From a virus: a stretch of DNA of 29,430 nucleotides. Positions 7,782 through 16,456 of this stretch are shown here, piece by piece; position 1 is the first letter of the stretch; each line of letters starts with the position of its first letter. The notes beneath the pieces were generated by a model, which saw only the letters and a list, made by a program, of their open reading frames with translations, was not told where the DNA came from and made no database searches. The position numbers were made by a program, and so were the translations under genes. The stretch is taken from positions 1-29,430 of the IMG/VR virus record IMGVR_UViG_3300045482_000114, one strand, 5' to 3'.

Positions 7782-8065
7782 ACACCGACCCCACCCCCCC
7801 GCCCGTCGCGGGGGTGTCGTTTCCGGCGGTGGCGCGGCTGGTGGAGCGGGAGTACGGGGCGGCGTGGTGGTACAACCCCGCGCGGTGGGCGACGCTGGAT
7901 GGGTACGCGCCCTACGGCGCGGTCTGGGACGCGTGGGAGACGATGCGGCGGGCGCGCGCCCTCGACCGCATCAACCTGGTGCGGGCGGTGGCGATCAGCC
8001 GGGCGGGGGAGCGCGCGCAACGATTGCTGGACAGTGATCTGAAGGAGGCGTTCCCCGATGGCTAG
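7712..8065 (+). CDS. Tail assembly chaperone, frameshift extension (T part of gpGT)
   Basis: The -1 frame portion read after slippage at 7706-7712. It adds 117 residues, giving a fusion of about 208 residues when read from 7440. The extension has a Pro/Gly linker and then a well-formed domain containing PAVARLVEREYGAAWWYNPA, DGYAPYGAVWDAWETMRR and ISRAGERAQRLLDS. No good independent start exists at the head of this frame, which supports its being made only by frameshifting. In lambda the T domain recruits the tail tube protein to the G-coated tape measure. It overlaps the tape measure start by 8 bases. Confidence 0.75.
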   Translation, partial: RPPGRASPGPAAPLDEWDRIEALNTDPTPPPVAGVSFPAVARLVEREYGAAWWYNPARWATLDGYAPYGAVWDAWETMRRARALDRINLVRAVAISRAGERAQRLLDSDLKEAFPDG

Positions 8066-10952
8066 CCCCAAGGTCAGCGTCGTCCTCGAGTTGCTCGACA
8101 AGATGACGCAGCCCCTGAACGGCGCGAAGGGCTCCGTCGAGTCCTTCGGCGCCAAGGCCGTCGGCGTCTTCAAGGCGGTCGCCGCCTCGGCCGTGGCGCT
8201 GGCTCTGGGCAAGTTCTTCAAGGAGGCTGTGAGCCGTGCGATGGAGGCGGAGCTCGCCTTCGCGCAACTCGAGGCCGCGGTCGCGAGCACCGGTGGCGCG
8301 GCGGGGTTCACGGCGAAGGAGCTCAAGGGCCAGGCCGACGCGCTCGCGCGGCTCACCAATTTCTCCAGCGAAGCCGTGCAGGGCGGCCTCGCCCGTCTGC
8401 TGGGGTACACCGACATCCAGGGCGCCATGTTCGAGCGGGCCACCCGCGCGACACTGGACATGGCGCAGGCGCTGGGCATCGACGTCTCGAGCGCGGCCGA
8501 AAAAGTCGGCAACGCCCTCAACTATCCGACCCAATCCCTCAACTCGCTCACCCGGCAGGGCTTCCGCTTCACCGATGAGCAGCGGCGCATGATCGCCGAG
8601 ATGGAGCGCGCGGGGAATATCGCCGGCGCCCAGGCGATCATCCTCGAGGAGCTCGAGCTCGCCTATGGCGGCAGCGCGGAGGCGGCAGGCCGCACCTTCG
8701 CGGGCGCGCTGGACAAGCTGGGCAAGGCGTGGGACGGGGTCCTGGAAGCGGTCGGCCGCGCGATCATCGGGAACGAGCAGATCACGGGCTCCATGGGCTG
8801 GCTGGTGGAGACGCTGGCCGAGGTGGAGCAGTGGGTGGTGGCCAACGAGGGGGCCATCAGCGAGTTCGCGGGCGCGGTCGTGACCGCCTTCCGCGCGGTC
8901 GGCGAGGTCGTCAAGGCCGTGGTCTCCGTGCTGATGGTCTCACTCGGCGGGTGGCTCAACCTCGTCCAGTGGATCGGGGTGGCGGCGACCGAGATGGGGT
9001 TCGCGTGGGACGGGATCGCGCCGGCCGTCAAGAAAATGGCGGGCAACGTCCTGATCACGCTCTCCTCGCTGGTGGGAGAGTCGCGGATCGTCCTGACCAT
9101 CTTCGGGGACGCGGCGACCGACCTGGCCAACCGGATGGGCGACTCGGGTGTGCGCATGGTGCGCGAGGCGTCGAAGGCACAGCGCGACATCAAGGCGGGC
9201 CGGGAGCTCTACTACCGCGAACTGGGAGAGCAGGCCGTCCGTGGCGAGCAGACCCAGACCCGCGCCACCGCGGAGGGGGGGGCCCGGCGCAAGGAGCTGA
9301 CCAAGGAGGAGCTCGACGCGATCGAGAGGGCGCGCAAGGCGGCGGCTAAGCGGCTGGACGACCTGCGCGACGAGATCCTCCTCAAGGAGATCCGCTTCCA
9401 GCACAACTGGAGTGAGGCGACGGCCAAGGCGTACATCCAGCGTGAGAGGGACCTCGGCCGCACGATGCAGGTGCAGGTGGCCACGATCGAGGAGGCGTAC
9501 AGGCGCTTGGATGCGGTGAACACCCTGCTGGCCGCGGGGTTCACGCAGCGGGTGGTCCCGGCCATCAAGAGCACCACGGAGCGGATTCAGGAGCTCGGCC
9601 ACCACGCCGAGCCGGTCACGGTCACGATCCGGGAGACGGGCGCCGCCGCTCAGGAGTCCGGCGAAAACTTCGAGCGGACGGCCCGCACGGCGGTGGACGC
9701 CGCACACGGTATGGGGTTGCTGGACGACGCCGGCAAGGGTGTGATGACCACCATGCTCAACCTCAGCTCGGCGATCAAGGATGCGATCGCGGGCGGGTGG
9801 TCAACGGGCGGGATCATCGGGGTGGTGGCGGGCGTGGGTTCGCTGATGAGGAGCCTCTTCGGCGGGAAGAGCCCGGCGCAGATCGCGGCGGAGCGGGCGC
9901 TGCGGAAGAACACCGAGGTGATCGAGGACAACACCCGGCAGGTGGGCGACCTGACGCGGCTGCAAACGGCCGGCGGGAAGTTGGCCGGAGCCCAGTCGGC
10001 GCTGCAGGGGTTCCTCGGCTCCGATCTGGCGAAGTTCCTCGGCCCGATGGGGAGGGTGTTGGGCGGGATCGAGCGGGGCAAACAGGCGCAAGCCGCGCTC
10101 GTGAAGGCGCTGGCGGCGGCTGGCCTCAGCGTCAGCGACCTCGACCGGATCGCCAAGGACCTGGACATCACCATCCGGGACGATCAGGGCCGGCTGGATT
10201 CTCGGTTTCTCCAGAACCTACTGGCCCAGCTCGGGGCCATCGAGCCCACCCAATTCGCCCAGACCTTCGCGGGCGGCCGGGCGCGGCTGCGCGAGGAGAC
10301 GCGCCTCTTCGACCTGAGCCCCGCGGAGCAGGCGCGCCGGCTCGTGGCCCTCGCCGGGGGGCCCCTCGGATCCAGCCTCATCGGCCAGCGGCTCGGCGGG
10401 CTCGATTTCACCACGGCCGAGGGGCGTGCGGCGGGTGTCGCCGCCATCCAGCGGCTCTTCACCGACATGCCCGGGCTCTCGGCGGCCGATCTCGGCGGGC
10501 TCACCGGCAGTGACCTGCTCGCCTTTTTGGCGGACCTCAAGGACCTGCTCACCACGCCCCCTCCCGCCACGGGGGTGGGGGGGGACGAGGACGGGGGGGG
10601 GGCGGGAACGGGAGGGGGGACGGGAACGGGAGGGGGGACAATCCCCGAGACGGACGCCCCCGCCCCCCGCCTCTCCCTGGCCGACCTCGTGGCGACGGCC
10701 ACCCGCAGTGAGATGCATCTGGCCACGATCGCCGGCCACACCAGCGTGCTGCCCACCCTGACCGGCCCGCTCGGCGGCGTGGAGCGGGCCCCGCGCCTGG
10801 AGATCCACGGGGGGGTGCACATCGCGGTCACCACACCGGCGGGAGCGGGAGGCGCGGAGACCGGCGCGGCCATCGCCCGGGCGATCGACGAGGAGCTTGG
10901 CCGCCTCTACCGCGAGCGCCGGCTGGCGCTCGGCGACGTGAGGCGCACATGA
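8058..10952 (+). CDS. Tail tape measure protein
   Basis: A 964-residue protein, mostly helical, that sets tail length and is ejected into the cell on infection. It begins with ASPKVSVVLELLDKMTQPL, then a hydrophobic stretch (about residues 33-55). Residues 80-220 contain FTAKELKGQADALARLTNFS and ALDMAQALGID-type segments seen in siphoviral tape measures. Further hydrophobic stretches lie near 290-310 and 590-605. Long charged helices fill the middle. A glycine-rich linker at about 840-868 contains tandem GTGGGT and lies before a C-terminal region. The ATG has AAGGAGG 10 bases upstream, and the gene follows the frameshifted chaperones. Confidence 0.92.
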   Translation: MASPKVSVVLELLDKMTQPLNGAKGSVESFGAKAVGVFKAVAASAVALALGKFFKEAVSRAMEAELAFAQLEAAVASTGGAAGFTAKELKGQADALARLTNFSSEAVQGGLARLLGYTDIQGAMFERATRATLDMAQALGIDVSSAAEKVGNALNYPTQSLNSLTRQGFRFTDEQRRMIAEMERAGNIAGAQAIILEELELAYGGSAEAAGRTFAGALDKLGKAWDGVLEAVGRAIIGNEQITGSMGWLVETLAEVEQWVVANEGAISEFAGAVVTAFRAVGEVVKAVVSVLMVSLGGWLNLVQWIGVAATEMGFAWDGIAPAVKKMAGNVLITLSSLVGESRIVLTIFGDAATDLANRMGDSGVRMVREASKAQRDIKAGRELYYRELGEQAVRGEQTQTRATAEGGARRKELTKEELDAIERARKAAAKRLDDLRDEILLKEIRFQHNWSEATAKAYIQRERDLGRTMQVQVATIEEAYRRLDAVNTLLAAGFTQRVVPAIKSTTERIQELGHHAEPVTVTIRETGAAAQESGENFERTARTAVDAAHGMGLLDDAGKGVMTTMLNLSSAIKDAIAGGWSTGGIIGVVAGVGSLMRSLFGGKSPAQIAAERALRKNTEVIEDNTRQVGDLTRLQTAGGKLAGAQSALQGFLGSDLAKFLGPMGRVLGGIERGKQAQAALVKALAAAGLSVSDLDRIAKDLDITIRDDQGRLDSRFLQNLLAQLGAIEPTQFAQTFAGGRARLREETRLFDLSPAEQARRLVALAGGPLGSSLIGQRLGGLDFTTAEGRAAGVAAIQRLFTDMPGLSAADLGGLTGSDLLAFLADLKDLLTTPPPATGVGGDEDGGGAGTGGGTGTGGGTIPETDAPAPRLSLADLVATATRSEMHLATIAGHTSVLPTLTGPLGGVERAPRLEIHGGVHIAVTTPAGAGGAETGAAIARAIDEELGRLYRERRLALGDVRRT
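10603..10638 (+). repeat. Tandem 18-bp repeat within the tape measure gene
   Basis: Two identical 18-bp units lie back to back (10603-10620 and 10621-10638), each beginning CGGGAACGGG and each encoding one GTGGGT hexapeptide. They sit next to G8 and G10 runs (10577-10584, 10593-10602). The unit is a multiple of three, so copy changes would alter linker length without a frameshift. This may be a slippage-prone minisatellite. Confidence 0.85.
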
Positions 10953-12787
10953 CCACGCTCGAGCGTGTCGAACTCTGGAGTGACCTCGCCTGTGTGGCGG
11001 GCAGCGCCCGGCTGGCCGTACTCCCTGTGGTGAGCGCTGACACGAGTGAGGAGATCGCGGGCGCCCTGGTCAGCCGAGCGGCTACCTGCGCTGTCCCCGC
11101 CACGTGGGAGGGCGTGCCAGAGCTGCAGGTCGGCCGGGTACTGCGCGTCCTCCGGGAGGACGGCGCGTGGCGCGAATACCGCCTGACCCGGGTGCAGGTC
11201 CGGAGTGGCCCCGGGGTCACCGTGGCGTCGTGCACGGCTGCCGGCATCGAGCAGGACCTGGCCCTGTCGCGCGAGGTCCTGCACGACGCCGACGGCACCC
11301 GGTGGACCTATCGCCTCGACACCGCGTCGTTCAGCTTCGCGTGGGCGATCACGCACCGCGTTCTCCCGCACCTGCCCACGTACTGGGCGGTAGGGACCGT
11401 GACCCCGACGGGGATCGTCCTCGCGAGCCTGGACACCGCGACGCCGCTGGCCGCGCTACTGGCGCTGACGGAGAGCTACAACGCGGCCCGCGGCACCCGT
11501 TTCGTGGTGGATGTGCGGGCCAACGGCACCAGCGGCTACCTGATCGACGTGATCGACGCGGGTAGTACCGCTCCGGTGGTGGACCTGCGGGTGGGGGGGG
11601 GGCTGCAGGGGGTGACCCGCACCGTCGAGAGTGCGGGTCAAGCGACCCGGGCCGTGGTGGTGGGTGCCAACGGGCGCTGGGGCGTGCCGTGCTACGCCGT
11701 CGCCGCGGTGTCTACCAACACCTGGATCGAGGTCGTGGACCTCGCGGGGGGTCCTGGCCCCGCGCAGGAGGAGGACCAGTTCAACGGCGGGCACATCATC
11801 AACCGGGCCAACGGACTGCACGCGATCACCGATACCGTCGTGATCTCCGCCACCACGACGCGGTTCCACGTCGCGAGCACCACCAATATCGCGGCCGGCG
11901 ACATCGTCCAGCTGGTCGAGACCAGCGGGCGGGCGGAATACCGCTGGGTCGACCGGCCCTCGCTCCAGGCCACCCACGGGCTCCGGTTGGGGGTGCTGCG
12001 GGTGCCCCACGACGAGCACACGAACTGGGTGCCCAACGCCGACATGGCGGACTGGACCGGGACCTACCCCACCCACTGGACCGGCAGCGGCACCGCGCCC
12101 GCCAAGATCCTGTCCGTGTTCCGCAGCGGCGGCCACTCCGCCCTGTTGAGCTCGACCACCGCGGGCTCCCTCTTCGCCTCGAGCCGCGTGCGACACTACG
12201 CGGCCGGGGAGCCGGTGTCGATCGGAGTGTGGCTGCGCCTCACGGCGTTCGGGGCGGGCGAGGTGCGCTTCGTCGACCCGAACGGGGCGCACCACTGGTG
12301 GAACATCGACGGGTCGGTGAGCGGGCTGGACCGGCTCCACGAGTGGCTGTTCTGGAGCCAGACCTACACCGTGACCACCGCCGGCCCGAAGACCGGCGAG
12401 GTGAGGGTCAGTCCCGGGGCCGGCGTGCCGGTGTATGTGGACTCGGCACAGATCACGCCGACCAGCGCGGCGGTGTCCTGGCGGGCGGGGTCGGGACCGG
12501 CGTCAGCTCTCCAGACCGCGAACGCCTACCTGGAGGCGCACGCCGCCCCGGCGGTGGCCTACGACCTCTCGGTGCTCGACCTCGCCCGTCACGACCCCGC
12601 CGGCGCGGGCGTCTACGCGGCACTGACCCTTGGCGGGACCGTGACGGTGACCGATGAGGCGCTCGCCCTCACTGCCTCCACTCGCATCCTCCGGATCGAG
12701 CGCAACGAGCTCCTGCCCCACGACACCCGGATCCGCGCCGCGACACTGGCCGATCCGCTCACCCGCACGCTGGCACGGTCCGTATGA
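10949..12787 (+). CDS. Tail-tip hub protein with inserted carbohydrate-binding-like domain
   Basis: A 612-residue beta-rich tail protein. Residues 1-350 and 520-612 look like a tail hub or baseplate protein, with short strands, the segment TESYNAARGTRFVVDV, and an ending with TASTRILRIERNEL that resembles the closing strands of tail-associated (Tal-like) proteins. Residues about 358-510 look like a separate jelly-roll, carbohydrate-binding-like domain: it opens NWVPNADMADW, has aromatic-rich strands (AHHWWNIDG, WLFWSQTY) and ends PVYVDSAQITPT. Such domains bind host surface glycans. The ATG overlaps the tape measure stop (ATGA). The hub call is by pattern and position. Confidence 0.65.
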   Translation: MTTLERVELWSDLACVAGSARLAVLPVVSADTSEEIAGALVSRAATCAVPATWEGVPELQVGRVLRVLREDGAWREYRLTRVQVRSGPGVTVASCTAAGIEQDLALSREVLHDADGTRWTYRLDTASFSFAWAITHRVLPHLPTYWAVGTVTPTGIVLASLDTATPLAALLALTESYNAARGTRFVVDVRANGTSGYLIDVIDAGSTAPVVDLRVGGGLQGVTRTVESAGQATRAVVVGANGRWGVPCYAVAAVSTNTWIEVVDLAGGPGPAQEEDQFNGGHIINRANGLHAITDTVVISATTTRFHVASTTNIAAGDIVQLVETSGRAEYRWVDRPSLQATHGLRLGVLRVPHDEHTNWVPNADMADWTGTYPTHWTGSGTAPAKILSVFRSGGHSALLSSTTAGSLFASSRVRHYAAGEPVSIGVWLRLTAFGAGEVRFVDPNGAHHWWNIDGSVSGLDRLHEWLFWSQTYTVTTAGPKTGEVRVSPGAGVPVYVDSAQITPTSAAVSWRAGSGPASALQTANAYLEAHAAPAVAYDLSVLDLARHDPAGAGVYAALTLGGTVTVTDEALALTASTRILRIERNELLPHDTRIRAATLADPLTRTLARSV

Positions 12788-13590
12788 CCATGACGGCCCT
12801 CCGCGTGAACGGCGTCGACCTGGCCGAGCGGTTCGGGTTCTTCGCCACCTCGATCGGCGGGTGGCTCGGCATGACCGCGCTGACCACACCCGCCGCGTCG
12901 GTGTCTGGGCGGGACGGGGCGCTGGCCTTGCCGGCGCACGTCGGGACCGGGCGGTCCGTGCAGCTCGTCCTGACCACCCAGGCGACGACACCCGAGACGC
13001 GCCGGGAGCGCGAGCGGGGGCTGTCCGGCCTGCTGCGGGCGGGACAGGTGCGGGTGCGGGTCGAGGACGGCCTTCCCGGCCCCGTGCAGATCGAGGGACG
13101 CCTGCGGGCGCTCGCCATTCTGCCCTACGGCCCCAGCCTCACCCCGCTCGCCTCCCAGGCTACGATCGACCTGATCTGTGACGAGGAGGTCTATTGGCGC
13201 GACGTGGAGCCGGCCACGCGCGCGCTGGCCGTGGCAGGCACCCGCTACACCCTCACGCTCGGCACCGCGCCGTCGAGCCCCCTGATCCGCCTCATGGGCC
13301 CCGCCACGAACCCGGTGCTCACGTATCGCGACGCCGGGGGCGCGGTGGCCCGCACAGCGGGGTTCACGGTGTCACTGGCGAGCACGGAGTACCTCGACCT
13401 CGACATGCGGCGCGGTGTGATCCACAGGGTGGCGAGCGGGGTGGCCACCAACGGCATTGCCCTGCTCACGAGCGGACAATTCCCCTGGGCGCTGGACCCG
13501 CAGGACGGGGACCGGGGCACGGCCGCGTGGCCGACGGTCGAGGTGTCGGCCGGCACCGGGGAGGTGCTCTGGTGGAGGCAGTGGCTGTGA
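12784..13590 (+). CDS. Distal tail protein (Dit-like)
   Basis: A 268-residue protein of the kind that forms the ring joining the tail tube to the tail tip. The N-terminal part has SVSGRDGALALPAH followed by RSVQLVLTTQAT, matching the 'P-G-R-x-G' loop and following strand of Sipho_tail proteins. The C-terminal half is a beta domain ending with SGQFPWALDPQDGD and TVEVSAGTGEVLWW, typical of the second Dit domain. The ATG overlaps the upstream stop (ATGA). Its position after the hub-like gene is reversed relative to the common Dit-then-Tal order. Confidence 0.75.
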   Translation: MTMTALRVNGVDLAERFGFFATSIGGWLGMTALTTPAASVSGRDGALALPAHVGTGRSVQLVLTTQATTPETRRERERGLSGLLRAGQVRVRVEDGLPGPVQIEGRLRALAILPYGPSLTPLASQATIDLICDEEVYWRDVEPATRALAVAGTRYTLTLGTAPSSPLIRLMGPATNPVLTYRDAGGAVARTAGFTVSLASTEYLDLDMRRGVIHRVASGVATNGIALLTSGQFPWALDPQDGDRGTAAWPTVEVSAGTGEVLWWRQWL

Positions 13591-14306
13591 CCCTCCCCCT
13601 ACTCGGGTTCCGGCGGCAGACGGGCCGCGCGCTCGGCCACCCACTGGTCTGGCTGGGGCGCGAACTCACACTCCGCGCCCTGACGGGCCAGGCGGGCACG
13701 CTGACCCGGACCACCACCGCCGCGCCCACCGACAGCCACGGTGTGGCGCGAACGGTCGTGCACAGCCAGCCCGCCTGGCAGACCGACACGACACACGGCC
13801 GCACGGGGCTCCTGCTGGGCAGCACCGCCCACCTCGCCTGGCCGCTGCCGCTGATCCCGCAGGCGATGTGCGGGATGGTGGAGTTCATCGAGCTCGGGAC
13901 CATCAGCACGGCTGGCGCGGGGTTGTTCTACATCGGCCACGACGGCGTCACGGGGGCCCGGCTCGTCCTCGATGCGACCGGCAGCCAGTACCGGCTCACC
14001 CACCACAACGGCAGCGCCTCGGTCGCGGTGACGATGAGCGGCACGGCCCCGGCCGCCGGCCAGCGGGTGCGGCTGCGCTGGTGGCTCGCCGGTGACGGGT
14101 CGGTGCGGCTGTGGCAGTCCCTCAACGACGGAGCGGAGACCGGCCCCTCGCCGTCGGGGGCGCTGGCGCTGGCCGGCGCGTGGGGGGGGGGCACCTGCCG
14201 CCTCAACAGTGTCGGCACCGCGAACCAGGGCACCACCCTGGCGCTGGGCACGGTGGTGATGTTGGGGAATCAGACAGAGACCACCCTGCGGGCGGCCCTC
14301 TCATGA
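13587..14306 (+). CDS. Putative tail-tip protein with lectin-like fold
   Basis: A 239-residue beta-rich protein. Residues 30-239 have the strand pattern of a concanavalin/LamG-like sandwich: GLLLGSTAHLAWPL, AGLFYIGHDGVTGARLVLDA, YRLTHHNGSASVAVTM and VRLRWWLAGDGSVRLW. These resemble 'fake-colour' lectin-like tail proteins that touch the host surface, but no specific family is certain. GTG 13587 is chosen because it overlaps the Dit stop (GTGA) and has GGAGG 8 bases upstream; in-frame GTGs at 13572 and 13581 are alternatives. Confidence 0.6.
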   Translation: MTLPLLGFRRQTGRALGHPLVWLGRELTLRALTGQAGTLTRTTTAAPTDSHGVARTVVHSQPAWQTDTTHGRTGLLLGSTAHLAWPLPLIPQAMCGMVEFIELGTISTAGAGLFYIGHDGVTGARLVLDATGSQYRLTHHNGSASVAVTMSGTAPAAGQRVRLRWWLAGDGSVRLWQSLNDGAETGPSPSGALALAGAWGGGTCRLNSVGTANQGTTLALGTVVMLGNQTETTLRAALS

Positions 14307-14333
14307 GCGCCACGCGGAGAACGGAGGAGCAGC

Positions 14334-14612
14334 GTGACGCTTGACGCCGGCGCAGTCCTCATCTGGCTCCTGGAGCACCTGACCGTGCTCCTGATCCCGC
14401 TGCTCATCTGGATGACGCGGAGCCTCTGGCAGGTGAGCCAGACGATCTACGGCACCAAGGGAGACAACGGCCTCCAGGGCAGCGTGCGCGAGGCGAAGCG
14501 GCGCCTGCACGAGCACGGCACCGTCCTGCAGCGCCACGAGGGCCAGCTCGACCGCCACCGGGAGCGGCTCGACGGGCACGACCGCGAGCTCTCCGACCTG
14601 AGGTCACGATGA
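14334..14612 (+). CDS. Membrane protein with coiled-coil tail, lysis-associated
   Basis: A 92-residue protein with one strong N-terminal membrane segment (residues 9-30, LIWLLEHLTVLLIPLLIW) followed by a charged coiled coil rich in His, Arg and Glu (residues 50-92). It sits directly before the endolysin, overlapping its start (ATGA), and has GGAGG 6 bases before its GTG. The plan recalls small XhlA-like lysis proteins or holin-antiholin accessories, and also inner spanins. Its lysis role is inferred from position and topology. Confidence 0.6.
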   Translation: MTLDAGAVLIWLLEHLTVLLIPLLIWMTRSLWQVSQTIYGTKGDNGLQGSVREAKRRLHEHGTVLQRHEGQLDRHRERLDGHDRELSDLRSR

Positions 14613-15145
14613 GCCGCCTCCTGCTGCTCGACGCCCGCGAGACGGTGCTCTCGGTGGCCCGCCATCACCGCTGGGTGCGGGAGACGCAGGGCAGCAACCG
14701 CGGCGAGGTGGTGGACCGGATCGTCCGCGAGTCGGGGCTCGATCCCGCCGGCCGCTTCGCCTGGTGCGCCTGTTTCGTGGCCTACATCGGCCGGATGGTG
14801 CTGGCGTATCCGCCGCGGCGGTGGCCGCTGAAGCCCTGGGCGGGGTGTGTCAGCCTCGCCCAGGAGGCGGACCAGTTGGGCCTGCTGCGCACGGAGCCCG
14901 CGTGGGGGGGGGTCTTCCTCCAGTGGCGCGCACTCCAGGAGGGCGGGCGGACGGTGGAGCGGTTCGCGCACACGGGATTTCTGGGCCTCCCCGTCACGGG
15001 CCGGCCCGGCTGGTGGGAGACGATCGAGGGCAACACCAGCCCCGACGGCAGCCGGGAGGGGACCGGCGTGTTCATCCGGGAGCGGCGGTTCCACCACCGC
15101 GACCGGTTCATCTGGTGGTGGGATCGTCCCGCCACCCCACCCTGA
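14609..15145 (+). CDS. Endolysin with CHAP-type peptidase domain
   Basis: A 178-residue protein that likely cuts peptidoglycan peptide or amide bonds. The CHAP catalytic cysteine is C53 in AWCACFVAYI, the histidine is H121 in RFAHTGFLG, and E140/N142 in TIEGNTSPDG likely complete the site. The N-terminal ETQGSNRGEVVDRI is usual just before the cysteine in phage enzymes of this type. No signal peptide is seen, so export depends on a holin; the holin-like gene follows 10 bases downstream. There is no obvious cell-wall binding domain, as expected for Gram-negative-type hosts. Confidence 0.87.
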   Translation: MSRLLLLDARETVLSVARHHRWVRETQGSNRGEVVDRIVRESGLDPAGRFAWCACFVAYIGRMVLAYPPRRWPLKPWAGCVSLAQEADQLGLLRTEPAWGGVFLQWRALQEGGRTVERFAHTGFLGLPVTGRPGWWETIEGNTSPDGSREGTGVFIRERRFHHRDRFIWWWDRPATPP

Positions 15146-15154
15146 GGAGGATCC

Positions 15155-15466
15155 ATGTCACTCGCCTCACTGACCCCCGCGCTCTGGCTGCTGGTGCCGG
15201 TCGCCGCGTTCCTGCTGCTGCAGGTGCTCAAGGCGGTGATCGCCCCGCTCGACCACGCGCCCGCGCTCGTGAAGCAGATCGTGGCCACGGTGTTTGCGTT
15301 CGCGGGGTCGCTGGTCGCCGCGCACACCGGTGTGCCGATCCCGGCTGACCTGGCCAGCGTGGACGCGGGCACGATCGAGCGGCTGCTCACCTGGGCGCTG
15401 ACGGTTCTGCTCGGCGGCTCCGCCACGGTCGGACTCCACGCGATCAAGAAAGCGACGGTGGGCTGA
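15155..15466 (+). CDS. Putative holin
   Basis: A 103-residue membrane protein with two or three hydrophobic segments (about residues 8-30, 40-58 and 76-92) and a short, basic C terminus ending HAIKKATVG. Small size, topology and location directly after the endolysin indicate the holin that opens the inner membrane. A strong GAGGAGG lies 4 bases before the ATG. Its stop overlaps the next start (TGATG). Confidence 0.75.
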   Translation: MSLASLTPALWLLVPVAAFLLLQVLKAVIAPLDHAPALVKQIVATVFAFAGSLVAAHTGVPIPADLASVDAGTIERLLTWALTVLLGGSATVGLHAIKKATVG

Positions 15467-15927
15467 TGCGGCGGCTGCTCGCGGTCTCCGTCCTGGCGCT
15501 CCCGGTCCTACTGGGCGCCTGCCCGCGCGTCGCGGACGCGGCGCCCGCCGCGCCGGTCATGGCGCTGGCCCTGGTGCCGGTGCCGCTCGCCGACACGATC
15601 CAGGTGGACGTCCGCTGGGACGCCTGGGTGGACGACGGGCGCGGCCCGCTGGATTCGATCATGGTGCAGGTCGCGCACCTGACGAGCGGCACGGGCTGGC
15701 TGCGCTCGGTGCTCACCCCCGACATGGTCGGGTGGTCGGTGCGGCAGGCGATCCCCTATGTGAGCGCCACGTGGGAGGTGGTGGCCCAGGTCTGCTTCTA
15801 CCGGCGGTCGCGGATCTCCTGCGCGGAACAGACGGCGCAGTTCACGGTGGAGGACACGGCACCCGCGGCACCGCGGAATCTCCGGCTCACCGTCACGGTG
15901 CGACCGCCGGGAGAGACGGAGTCGTGA
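15466..15927 (+). CDS. Small secreted lipoprotein with Ig/FN3-like domain
   Basis: A 153-residue protein with a lipoprotein signal: basic MRR, hydrophobic core, and lipobox LLGAC with the lipidated residue at C19. The rest is a single beta-sandwich-like domain (IQVDVRWDAWVDD, SIMVQVAHL, TWEVVAQVCFY, AQFTVEDTAPAAP) with a linker end typical of FN3-like domains. It is coupled to the holin gene (TGATG). An outer-membrane spanin role is possible by position, but the domain is larger and more folded than usual o-spanins, so a surface or exclusion role is equally possible. Confidence 0.6.
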   Translation: MRRLLAVSVLALPVLLGACPRVADAAPAAPVMALALVPVPLADTIQVDVRWDAWVDDGRGPLDSIMVQVAHLTSGTGWLRSVLTPDMVGWSVRQAIPYVSATWEVVAQVCFYRRSRISCAEQTAQFTVEDTAPAAPRNLRLTVTVRPPGETES

Positions 15928-16079
15928 AGCAGCGGCAGAAGGGCCGCAAGGACCGGAAACCGGCCAGGCGGCCGAGCGCGCGGCGCGGTGCGCCGATCCC
16001 CGAGAAGGAGCGGCGGCGGACGGAGGGGAAGCCGAACGGCCAGGGACTGCGGAGGCCCGCGTGGATGCTGCGGATGTAG
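15924..16079 (+). CDS. Very basic small protein
   Basis: A 51-residue protein of which more than a third is Lys or Arg (MKQRQKGRKDRKPARRPSAR at the start). It is probably disordered and could bind nucleic acid, but no family is recognised. The GTG overlaps the lipoprotein stop (GTGA), and its 3' end overlaps the next gene by 19 bases. Confidence 0.5.
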   Translation: MKQRQKGRKDRKPARRPSARRGAPIPEKERRRTEGKPNGQGLRRPAWMLRM

Positions 16080-16441
16080 CGGGCCTGACGCTTCACCAGC
16101 GGGAGGCGCTCCACAGGTTCCGCTCGTGGTGGCAGCACACCGCACAGGCGCAGGTGTTGGCGACGGTCAACGCGCAGCGGGCAGAGATCGCGGCCGCCGC
16201 CGGCCTGGAGCCGCACCGGCAGGGGGTGGACGACGCCGAGCGCGAGCGGGCTCGGCGACGCCACGAGCAGGGCGTGGCGGCCCGTCGCCAGCGCGGGATC
16301 GAGGCACGGGAGATGGAGCGGATGGTGTGTCGGCGCGGGGCGCGGCAGCCGGCGGGGCCGACCGTCGCAGAGGACGCAGAGACCGACGCCAACATCGCGG
16401 CGGCCCTGGAGCGGCTGCGGGCGAGAGCATATACACCCTGA
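16061..16441 (+). CDS. Hypothetical helical protein
   Basis: A 126-residue, strongly helical, Arg/Ala/Glu-rich protein (TLHQREALHRFRSWWQHTAQ, then VDDAERERARRRHEQ). The second half is charged and likely coiled coil. The GTG start has GGAGG five bases upstream and lies inside the preceding gene. It ends just before the strong Shine-Dalgarno of the next gene. It may be a structural or chaperone protein of the adhesion block, but nothing in the sequence identifies it. Confidence 0.5.
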   Translation: MDAADVAGLTLHQREALHRFRSWWQHTAQAQVLATVNAQRAEIAAAAGLEPHRQGVDDAERERARRRHEQGVAARRQRGIEAREMERMVCRRGARQPAGPTVAEDAETDANIAAALERLRARAYTP

Positions 16442-16456
16442 GGAGGAGGAGGAGAC

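Noticed and set aside
14303-14344. 13-codon ORF (MSATRRTEEQRDA) overlapping two genes
   Set aside because: Has ATGA overlap with the upstream stop and could aid coupling, but it is too short to support as a gene.
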